Both the position numbers and the translations under genes were made by a program. From contig OU964928.1 of NCBI GenBank assembly GCA_918807975.1, positions 16,203,823-16,267,822 of the forward strand: a stretch of DNA of 64,000 nt, read 5' to 3'. The notes under the pieces are model-generated. The model was not told the origin of the DNA. It did no database searches and saw only the letters and a program-made list of their open reading frames with translations. The stretch's first letter is position 1, and every line of letters begins with the position of its first letter. Shown piece after piece: positions 1 to 12,000 of the stretch. This DNA is from Aplidium turbinatum (taxonomy: Eukaryota > Chordata > Ascidiacea > Aplousobranchia > Polyclinidae).

Positions 1-3000
1 TTTGAGTGGAAAATGACAGATTTTGCAGGACATAGAATATAGAAAGCTTCCTTTCTATTGGAAACCATTTCGCGTGGTCAAAATTTAAAGTATCTGCTTT
101 TTACAATGTCAATTCTTTCTGTACTCACCTTTTTGATGGGTTTCTGATGCAAATGTTTACATCATGAAATACAGAAATTGCCTTGTTCTTCAATACCAGA
201 AAACAAATTTTGCAAAAGTACAGTAGCCTAAGCATTGAATTTGAACATTTTTGACACATTGGCTTATCAAGTCACAGTATAATTCTTTTTTTGATATATG
301 CCTATTTTGGAGAAGTCTGGCAGTTGCTCAAAAAACAGAAAATATGGAAAAGGGTGTTCATTGTCCAAAGACAAGATAGTATCAGTAGGCCTAATATTTC
401 GTTAAGAGAAAGAAAAATGCTGAAAGACATCGATAAGGTATAGCAATACAGTAATGCGCTGACACTGCAGCAAGAATGGAGAGAAACAGATTGTGAAAGA
501 AGCAAAGTGGTATGAGAAAGAAGAACTAACTGTAACTTTACAACGAGAACAGCTACAGATCGAGTGCGTGGAGAATTTTAGAAGTCATTTGCCAGCTATG
601 ACATATTCGCTTGATGATGATCGTAGGTTATTTTGGGCTTTTATTTTTATTCTGCTGTAACGTCTTGACCTTGCAAAATAGAATGCACGTTTGTAAAATG
701 GAAGTATCAATCTTGCTACCTTTTATTTGTATTTGTATGTAAAGACGGAAAGAGCAAAACAGGCGACACTCTGACTACACCTGGAACACTTTTGGTTTTA
801 CCGCAGTAAACAAGACACACAATCAAGTTATAAAATTTGTTGACACTAAGCCCAACACAAACTTCTCACATATTCTACTGTACTTATGATAGAAATGCTG
901 GGACAATGTGAGCCTAACCCAATTTTCAAAAAATATTGTGGAAAAACTACAATTTTACTCAATTTTCTGTTTTTGCAAATTTGCACTAAAGTTTATACTT
1001 TTTCCCAACGATAAATTATGGTTTCAAGTGAAGTCTTGCAGCCGTTTTCAAGAAACAGACACATCTTTAAAATATCGGTTATTGACTATCGTATCGACGG
1101 AAATGAAGAGGGAATTGTGTTTTCTCATTTTTATGTTTGAAAGTCACAACGTATAGGCTATTAAACGCGTCACATGCAGGAAGTGCAAACATGTAAAATG
1201 ACCTTCATGTCACCAAATGTCTTCATTCAAATAATTTGTAAGATAAGCAGCTATTATGCAAGTAGGTTGGTCACGTGATATCCTTATCTGAATTTTCTTG
1301 GACAATTGAGCATATCTACTATTTTTATCGTACGCTAAAAGATTTGTCTAAAGTCATTTTAAGATGTTTCAACTCTGTAATTTTAGTTGTAACAAAGCAA
1401 TCGCAATATGAAAAAAAAAAACGAAAAGATATGGCATTCAAAATGCCGCGTTTGAAATTTTCCGAGGTTTTATATTGTTTAATTTTTTTTTGTAGGGATG
1501 ACTGCGTAATAAACGTATCAATTCTTTGATCAAGCTTCTTCTTGCCTCTAAATTTTGTGACATTTCAGAAACAATATTCCGGGGATTGGGATTAGAAAAT
1601 ATACTTTTAGATCTTTGAATTTTAACGTTAGGATTTCTTAACAAACTTAAGCAGAGATGAAAAAGTTTGCCAAAATTGGAAAAAAATAAAAACGCCATAA
1701 TTTCTGCAGTTGCAGCTAAAACAAACATTATTCTTTCCATCCATTTTACCTCTTATTTTAGTGAAACGAAACAACGTGACTAAATTGACATTCTAATCTA
1801 AACAATAAGAAAAGTATAAGAAAGTTTTAGCCTACGGTAGATTGTAAAATAACATTGCAAGAAACAAGAAAAGCTTTATTGTACTGATGTAAACATAGCC
1901 TACTGTAATTGTCTCAACAAGTTGAAAAGAAGTGAATTTGTCGCTTCGAAATGAGAGCATGGTAAGTAGATCAAAAGAAATTATGTCATTCCTTTCTTTT
2001 TTCAATCGATAAACAACATTTCATCAAGTTAAAATTGTTGAACACAAACACAAATCATGGAATTTTTTTTTTCAGATTGCAGGAAGCTCTTTTAAACAAC
2101 CTTGCTCTCACTACAATTGTTGTGTTGAAATGACAGTTGTAAATGACATAGTCTGAAAAATGACACAAATTTTAAGGAAGCAGTCAGTCTTTCATTTTCC
2201 CAAGCAGACGTGCAAATCTTTCGTTGGCAATACTGGCTATAGACCCAAGAAAACATCCCGTCTACTTTTAACTAAATTATACATTGGCAATCGACTGGGA
2301 AAAGAATAGTTATGGCAGACACTCGTCTATTTTTAGTTGCAGCCGGTTATAGTTACAGCCATTACATTGAAGTTTTTCGGCTAGCGTGAGAGCCGCACCG
2401 ATATAGAGCAAAATAGAGCGTATAGGCTGCTAGTAAGTATTTATCCATTTGAAGATAACCGAGTAGAAGTTGCCTTTCTAAAAATAAATTTAACGTTTTA
2501 TCATTTTAATTTATCACAACACATTGTATTTTGTTGGTATTTTATGACTAGGCCTACTCACTTATTATAACTATTGATTGTATCAGAATTGTGTTTATTC
2601 TTGTCTTACCATTGAAACAGGAGTTCAAATAAGATTACAAAATTGATGATAAAGTTTTTTTTATGCTCTAAGAAATTGAACATGCGATTGCAGTTTGTAC
2701 AATGTTTTTGGTTATTCTTCTACGTATGTTGTTTCCTAATTTTGGGTGAGTTTTACTTGTGTTTGTATTTTTTCTTCTGTCTTTTCTTTTTGTCATTTTG
2801 TAGTTCTGCGTAGGACATTTAAGTTTAAAGTAATCAGATAGGCTTAGGCCTTTAAACCTAATGACGCTATAATTGTCACCATAAGTTATCAACTACAGAT
2901 TGTGATAGAAAAAATTCTTCGTGAATGAAAACTTGGCAGTCAAATAGCAGATTTTAAAGCACTCGGCTTACTTGCTTTCTTACAACGTTTAACCTTTTGC

Positions 3001-3094
3001 GATGTTTATGAGTGAAACGAGAACCGAAAGTCTTTTTGCAGTGTTAATGGTTACGATACAAACCCTTGATTTGTTATGAGCTTTTTTATTTCAG
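1..3094. other. No recognised gene; upstream flank of the receptor gene
   Basis: I see no conserved coding segment here. The receptor gene that starts downstream must have an exon for its start codon and signal peptide, ending in phase 1, and that exon could lie here or before the window. A short Met-led hydrophobic stretch near 2312-2390 was considered, but it has no convincing donor site in the right phase. The sequence is AT-rich with scattered TAGGCTA-type motifs. Confidence 0.6.
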
Positions 3095-6000
3095 TGGCAA
3101 ACGGAAGTTCAGAAGAAAAGGAGTTAATCGACAATCTGTTGAAAAAGTATGATCCCAAAATTCGACCGGTAGAAAACTTTAAAGATGTCGTTAACGTTTC
3201 CTTCTCTTTAACGCTGCAACAAATAGTCGATTTGGTAAGTTTAAGGGTGACAACAAACTTCCCACAGCAAGAAAGTGTGGTTGCTTTCCACACTGAGATG
3301 ACAAATCGCTTGTCGAGATTAAGTTTTTGTTAAATTGATTAAAATTTTTTTTGTAATTTTCTGGTTTATAAATTTCGACTTTACCCAATTGTCCCACAAT
3401 TGGATTTTGGAACCTGAAAAAAGAAAGCGAGGTTGAAGAGCGGCCCATTTCACTTAAAACAAAATCTTGGTCAAAGTCTAAAGTTAGGTCCCGTGGTTAA
3501 CTTCGAAAACAAAGGGCAAGCATCATCATCTTATTTCTTTACAATCTCGTATTGTTTTATAATACTTCGATGCATTACCGCAAAAATTTTAATAACCAAA
3601 GACTTGAATCAAAAATTGATTACAATATTGTCTTCATAACATTATCAAGTATGAAACCTAATTAAACTTTTTTTGCATTTTTTTTTATTTCTGATTAAAC
3701 AGGATGAAAAGAATCAACTTCTAACAACGAGCATGTACATGGGATGGGTAAGTAGTGCTGTTTTTCTTATGTACCGTACTTCATTGCCGAGTGGTGAGAG
3801 CCCTGATACAAGGCTGGAAAAAATGCCAGTTTCACACCGCTTGGGAGCATGCTGTGTCGTGGCAAGACAATAACACGTATGTTTCGTCTACTTTAATCTA
3901 CAGTAAATCTTCAACCTCCGGCAAAAACTTAATTAAGACAAATACTTGCAGACTGCACTGAGTAGATCTGTATTAAAAACATTGATCGAAATAAATTTGT
4001 TTTAGTTCGCAATAAACAGGTCTCAGTGAATTACTTTTTGACATGACATACTCCTGCCAAAGATATTTAAATTAAAGCTTATAACAGTGGTTCTCAACCG
4101 GAGGGCACGCCCTCCTTGGGGGTCGTCAGCCACTTCTCATGGGGGATGTTCTTCTCACGAGCTCTACAACGATATTTAATCTTTTTGCAGTATGCAGAGG
4201 TTTCAATGCTCTGTAGCCAAGTATTTTGCAGCTCACACTTTCTACAAACTGGTAATCATTGGTACCGTATGGTTATAGGTATCTTTTTTTGGGCTTGCTC
4301 TGCAGTCTTGCTTCATTGTATGTAAAAAAGAATAAAACCTATTTACTGCTAGTATTTATTGCATTAGCATTATTAGTTACAAACACCCTAGCAGGCTGCT
4401 TCACCTTGATTGGGATTATTATCAGAAGATTCTTATTCAAATAGAATATATTTGAATGATTCTTTTTGTTATATAGATATATTATTTATTTGTTAATTAT
4501 TTATGATTCCATATAAGTAAGAACATTCTGATGATCCCAATCAATGTGAAACAGCCTCTTTAGGTTTTTTGTAAATACTGACTGTAATTGATGTAATTCG
4601 CTCAGCATTGAGCACTTTTTTTAGGGCAGTATCAGCAGTATTTACGGTTTACTATTATGCTGAAATTAAATCAGAATCTACAAATAGAACATTAAAGTAG
4701 GCTGTTTCTCACAGTCATGCCTTGTATTTCGTTTTCTTCAAGTGATTTATTACATTTAAAAGCTTTTGTAAATGGCGTGATTAAAAAATATATATCGTAA
4801 TCTGAACAGTGTTGGAAAGACGAGTTTTTAAAATGGGATCCAAAAGCATACGGTGGAATAACTGACATTCGACTACCGGCAAGTTACCTGTGGAAGCCAG
4901 ATATTCTAGTCTATAACAGGTGAATAAACAGAAGAAAGTGGAGAAGCTAATCAAAAAATAAAGAGCCCAAAATGTGAATATGCTACTAAACTCATGTTCA
5001 GCAAACGTTTGAAAAGCTGACCTGTTTTCATCGTCCGTGCTGTTGAATGGAGAAGGTTATAGGCAGGGGGTTATAGGTAAAAATAAAAGTCCCTGCTTAA
5101 AGCTTTGTAGGCACACGTTATGAAACTTTCAATGAGTTAAAGAGATGAATGTAAATTATTTTATTTTTTTAAACATTTCTTGAATGTGTGTTGATATTTG
5201 ATTACAAGCTATTTCGATATATAATAAAGTAACAAAAGAGCTGAAAAATATTTGTGATTTTCATCATAAAAGTCAGTTTGCCATCTTCTTCTTTGGAAGC
5301 AGCTTGAGCTTGTATCTCCACTTCGAAAAAGAAAACGACTCTTAGATGATAAATTTTATGTCAATCTGCATATGGCTTTGCGTTATCATTGGAAAATCAA
5401 CACAAAAACTAAACAAACCATGAATGAAAATATAAATGCTTTTTCCCTGTTGTCGATGCGTTGTGGTCATTTGAACTTTAAAGCTTGTAATTGTTTAGAC
5501 AAGTTGGAAAACAAGTTTTATTGTTGTTTGTCTGGAGTCTTTCTATTAATATTTAAACGAAAAAGAACGTGAACAATACAAATAGAACAAAGACACTAGC
5601 TTTAATAATTTAAATTCACTTAAAAAAAAACTTTTTAAGAAATTTCAAAATTAATGCAACCCAATTATTGCACTCAAAGTGTTTCATCATTTGTATTCTA
5701 TAAAATGGAAAGAAATTTTGTCGGACTCACACAGCGTTACTTTGTTATAAATCTCTTAAATCAAAACTTGACCATTTTAAAAGGAATTTATAAGTTCCGT
5801 TTTTAAAACGCTCGCTTTGAATGCGAAGTTTCATCTTTGATCAATAGGATCTATTTTTACATTTTACAGAAATATGAAACAAGATAGCCTACATGCATTT
5901 GTCTATGTTGAATCAGTTCTTAATCTTTTTCGGACTGGTTGGGTGCCTGGGAGTTTTGTTCACTTACTTTCCATAACAAATTTTCATTAAATAATGTCAT

Positions 6001-9000
6001 GTGTAGATAGACTTAAAAGTTATTTTATGGTCTTGTTTTAAACGCAAAATTTAAAAAAATCTTAGGTTTTTGCGTTGGTATCGCAATAACAAGATCCACA
6101 GCAAGGTTGAAACGCCTCTTCTTTCTTTTCACAATCTGCTTCTAATACAAAATTGTTTCCAAAATTTCAGTGCAGTTCCCGCTTTCGACCAAATGTTGAA
6201 AACAAATTTGGTGGTCCAGCACACTGGTGACGTAGAGTGGCTTCCTCCGGGCCTGTTCCAAACTACATGTGACGTTGACATTCGATATTTTCCTTTCGAT
6301 GAGCAAAAATGTTTGATCAAGTTCGGATCCTGGACTCATCATGGCGGATTGGTAGTTTGTGCTTGTTTCTACTGTTGGCAGTGTTTTTTTTTTGGTGTTT
6401 TGAGAGTCCATGTATTGAAATTGTAAAGTTTTTTAGCGCTGTGGGAAGAACCTCCATCAATGGGACAAATTTTGCGTTTTGCTAATTTTTTTAAATTTTG
6501 TAACCAAATGCAGTGCTTTTTTTTTACAACCCTTATGTCAATGCTTTTTTTTTTTCAAATAACACTTGATTTAATTTCATTATCTCCAGTGGTTTAGAAA
6601 TAACGCGCAGTTTTTTAAGGTTACTCGAAACGTCCCATTGTTGAATCTGGCTCCACCATTGGGACAGGCAATTTCTAGCAATGGGACACAATTTATTATC
6701 CGTGTAAATGCATATTATAAACTTGATATTCACTTTGTTATTGATTGTATTTACTGTAGTGCATTATTAAAGTTTTCTAAATTTTTCTCAACTTCATCAT
6801 GCAAAATCTTTTTGACACCATAATGAGGTTGAAAACTTAGATTGCTTTTAAGATCATTATTTGCTTGGGCTCTTTTGTATGTGTCAACCCAGTTTTTCAA
6901 TGTTTGGCTTGGTATGTCAAATTCTCTTGCTACAGGTCTATTTTTTCCGGTTTGTATTGCTTTTTCAACAGCAGTTTTCATAGTTAAAAGATCTGTGTTT
7001 CCCTTTTTACGAATAAGTCGAGTTGATTTACAGTGTCCCATTGATGGGCAAGATCTGCTGTCCCATTGTAAGATGCCATCCGCAAATGCAAAAAAAATCA
7101 GCTAATTTCTTAAAGGCTACGTCACTGCCAACAACGTTTTGTCCTAAGAACTGCCAGACAAATAGACTATGCTACCATGTTTTTTCAACCTGCTTCGCCA
7201 AGTATGTACAAAAATATCTTCAAGACAAGTGACCTGTCTTTTTTTACTTTGGGTATCAAAAAATACACTTTCTTTAACAAACCAGCCATGCATGCAAATT
7301 GAAGGATCCCACTGTTGGTACAAGCTATAGACTACATGGCGAATTGAAATTCGTCATATACGTTGTGCTCGCTTGATCAACCAAGCGTGGGAGACCAAGT
7401 GTCCCATTGTAGAATCGTCCCAATGATGGAGATTCTCCCCATATTTGTTTCATGGTGCTCGATCATAAAGCGGGTGCATAGGCTACACTGCATATTAGAC
7501 TTGCAATATCTCAAAGTTAAACTGACGCACTTTGATGCAAATATCGTTAACCTTTCCGGATGTGCCCTTATACATGGCATTTGACAACAGTAACTCACAC
7601 CACAAACACCTGAGACTCAGATGCTTAAAACGGTCTAAAGTATGACTTGGTTTTACCTTTTTAAAATTGATTGTAAAACCTTTCCCATGTTGTGTCATCT
7701 TACAGAGATAGAAAGGTCAGTATCTTCATGAGATATTAATGCTCAAATTTCTGCCTCCCTTTAGGTAAACTTGTATTTAAACGGCGAACATGCTGTCAAT
7801 GACTCATACACTCCGAGTGGAGAATGGGATCTATTGTGTAAGTTGAAAAAAAAAACTTTGGAAATATATATTAAGTATTCCTGGTTTATTATTTTTGCTT
7901 CACTTTTTAATAGCGGGTTTTCATTTTAGCGTTTTTACTATTTGCAATATAAGTTAGGCTACATTGCTGAAATTTCTTTCTTTGAGCGTATGTTTAGCTG
8001 TCTAAGTAACCTACAAATCGCATCAATAATGTACGCTGCTTAAAATTGCGTTTTAATTTCAAGGCATTAAATACAAAAAAAGCATCAAGCGCATCACTGT
8101 TGAAAACAAGTAACTGTTTTCCATTTTCAGCCATGCGAGGGAAGCGTACTGCCATGAAGTATGAGTGTTGTGGAAATGTAACGTTCGTTGACATAACCTA
8201 CTCAATTCATATAAAACGAAGAACATCGTTTTATGGCTTCAATCTTTTGTTGCCTTGCGTTCTGGTTTGTTCCCTCACAATATTAGTGTTTCTGCTTCCC
8301 GCTGATTCTGGAGAAAGAATAACGCTTGGTAAGCGAGCGTAGGCCTACAATATATTTGGAAAACTCAAGTTGTAAAGTTACTCATGGTTACCCAACGTTT
8401 ATGGAAACACAAAATGCAAAACTTGCTGCTGAGAGCAGGTTGGGTTGCACAACATTGTGGCCAGATTTTTAAATTTTTTTTTTATTTCCGTAAAATTTTA
8501 ACCACTTTAGAAGTAAACCAACGCTTGTCTGTAAAAACCTGCTTAACATTAACCCATGAAGGTTTATCAAGTCACCAATGCACTAGTGTTGGTAAATTTT
8601 CTTGTGAAGCTCATAGCCTGGAAAACACTTGGTTTCTTTAAAGCACTTGAATAAGAGGAAAGTTATGTTCTTGATAGTTTTACAAACGTTAACTGTTGCC
8701 CTATCTTTTACTTGCTGTAAGTTCTGCAATTAACTTTGCACTGTATTGATCAGTTGATAAAAAGTCACTTTATAGTAACATGAATGTGATATAGTTGCAT
8801 TGTTGAAGCTGGAATACACATATTAATATTTTTTTAAGCTAGTTGAAAGAAGAATTTTGCAGGAAATTTAAGAACGTTTAGCATCGCTATCGAATATGAC
8901 GTACTCGGTCATGTATTTCCCATCCCGTGGTTCAGAAATCTTTGCGATACCTTGTGTCGAGCAATTCACACTTCGACTTCAATACTTGAGCTCACGTAGC

Positions 9001-12000
9001 AAAATAGTCCACCCCATAAAAACGTTTTTTATACATCGTCAATTTGTTTAAACTGTGACTCATATGTTTGCAAACATTGTTTTTAATTTAAAAACATTTA
9101 CAAGCATAATGAATAAATTATACTGTACTGTAAACACTTAATTGAACACATCCCTTTGCCAAAAAATTCCTCAGTTAAAAAACACATTCATTAATGAACA
9201 ATGGCCCTATTTTAATTGGATGTCTTGTGATGTTTGAACAGAACTTTGTTGTGACATTTAATCATTGACATAAAAAAGAACTTTGAAGCAACATTTGAAG
9301 CGATATCAATAAGATATTCAAAAAATAAAAAAAACTTTTACTTATAGGTTATACCGACTAAATATATCATCATACATTTTATTAGTTCTTATTATTTTAG
9401 GCATCACGGTTCTATTGGCTCTTGTAGTTTTTCTGCAGTTGGTGACCGATAACCTTCCCCCAACAGATGTTATTCCATTACTTGGTAAGCTGCATGTAGC
9501 CAACAGGCTTCTTGTAGATAGCCTAGTATATAGGGGTTCATAACCAGGGGTGCATGCACCACTAAAAGGTGCGAGACCTGTTTTCAGGGGTAGCGGAGAT
9601 GCTGAGTCACTATGGTTAGTTATAATATCACGTAAGAAATTAAATTTGCTTACCGGGCTTTTAACAAACATTCTGAATTGTAGGCGACTATTACATTTCA
9701 GCCATTCCATGAGGGGTGCGATAACTGGTTGGTCACTTCAAGGTGATGCCAGCAAGGCAAAAGGTTAAGAACTTTTGGCCTGCTGGTAGGAAGCCACGGT
9801 GCCGATTCACTTGGCTTTTTTAGCTGAGTTCACAGCTTACAATTAGGGTTTGAAGTTTGAAGTTAAATTTTTTTACAACACGCATTGGAGTTAAAATTTT
9901 TCATTCATAAAATTTCAATGAACTGTCTCAATCGATGATAACCAATGCAGGAAATTAATTTAGCATTTTAACAAAGAAAAACAATTAGGCCTACTACAAA
10001 TCTCAATGCATTTGCAGGGAAGTACTTCGCCTGCAGCATATTCGTCGTTACGGCATCGGTGGTGGCAGCTGTAATTTCGCTAAACTTTCACCACACGAAC
10101 GCTTCCAACAGCAATGAAATGCCAGCATACGTGAGTTACAACAGTTGCAAATAAGCAACTTATGCTATGCTATCATTATCAGTGTTAAAGTTAATTTTTT
10201 TATTTGTTTGAAGATATCCTACAGCAGGTTACGCTTGATCTTTTTTGTTTATTTATTATTCTTGGATGTATTTTCGTATTTGTTTACTCCTATTCATCAT
10301 CATCATCATCGGCCCTGCCTGAATAAGGCGTCGGCTACCGTGAGTCTCCACAACGATCGATTGTCCATAGTTCTTATTAAGTTTTCAAAATTTTGGTTTG
10401 TCCATGTTGAAAATTTTTTGAAGATTTCCAAACGGTATTCCTATTGCCCTATCGATGAAAACTTGGAAAACCAAGTGGCAATGGTTCGATTCCCGTTGTA
10501 AGGTGCACTGAAAGTAGCCTACAGCTTGTCTCCGTGTGGCGGCGCTGAGCGGACTGAATAGTAGCTGATAATAGCAACAAAACTGCCAACATAAACGGAC
10601 ATTTCAAACTGTCAAGTGTTACAGCAGTGACCAAGCCTGAGCCACGGCAAGCTTCAGGTCTTCAGACATTTCAGTGTGGCAATTAATATCTTTATCAATC
10701 CGCCCCGATAGCTCAGTTGGTAAGCGCGTGACATCGTGAACAAAGAAGCTTCAAGATCAAGCGGCGCAGATTCTACTCTCAGGGCATGCACTTGAGCAGC
10801 ACATTCTAAGGAGTGCTCTCCATTCAGCTGCACCTAATGGATGGAATAACTCCCAGGCAACAACACTTCAACAATTGAAAACTTTATTCTGTCAATCTCG
10901 GTAACCAGCCCTGCGTCACGAGCCTCTACAAGTATGCGAAGCAACCAGGAATAACCTATCAAGGCTTTGTCAGTCCGAGGATAAAGATTCAAAAGCAAAA
11001 ACCAAACCATAATAGTTTGATTTGTTGACTTCAACATTTGTATACTTTTTACAATTTACAAAAAACATGTTTATTTTTTTAAAACATGTTGACTTTTCAA
11101 AGTTTATTTTTATTTTATTTTTTTATACAATGTTTCAGAGTTGCGCAAAGCACGCGTGTATTTAACTTTCATAAAAATTATACTACGACGCGTTGTTTTT
11201 TCAGTCCAATTTTGAATTTTAGGTTTTATGCATAAATCAAAATTGTTATTACTACCATTACAGATTCGTTGGATTTTTCTTTATGCTCTTCCAAAGCTTT
11301 TGCGGATGAGAAGGCCTGGAGAAAACAGTTACCGTCGCAAGTTTTTAGACAATCCAGAAAACTTTCAACCCAATGGCAAACTAGAAAACTATCCTATCAT
11401 TGCGGTAAATAAATTATAAAAACATTGTTGCAGTTAATTTGTAATACTCTAATGTTGATTTTAAACGCCAAAGGCATGGCTAAGCATTGAGTGCGGTACA
11501 GTCATGGATATCTAAAGAAGGGGATACAAGGGCTCACAGCGATTGCCTTATTCTCACGACACTAGAAGGGCGGTAGTTGGTACCGCGTTCATTTTGAAAT
11601 TGCAGAAAGTTTTGTATTACAGCTGGTACAATCAGCTACAGAAAACAGTTAGCAAATATTATGCATGGTAGAGCAGAGCAGGTCTTCCATACTTTTTGCT
11701 CTCAACCTCTTTTAGTGTCCAAAAATATTCCGTGACCCTGCACGGTTAAAATGATAAACAGTACGAAACGTACATTGGTGATATTTGTTGAAAGTCTTAT
11801 ATTGAACGAAAACTAAAAACAAGCTAACCGTACTCGAAGCGTATTACTTTCCATGCAGCCTCTGGACCTTTTGTTTCCTGATGCTTAAGTTTTCTCATGA
11901 GCGATCAATTTTAAATTTGAATGTAAAAACATTGATGTTTTCTCCTTGAAAGGACAAATTAAGTTTGTTCAGTTTTTCAAGCAAATCTGACAAATAGCAT

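Noticed and set aside
2312-2390. Candidate signal-peptide exon for the receptor (MADTRLFLVAAGYS)
   Set aside because: The frame is hydrophobic but I found no donor site in phase 1 and no support for this start.
10690-10765. A working tRNA gene on the plus strand
   Set aside because: The head matches a tRNA but the B box and 3' acceptor are poor and the downstream body recurs at 15285.
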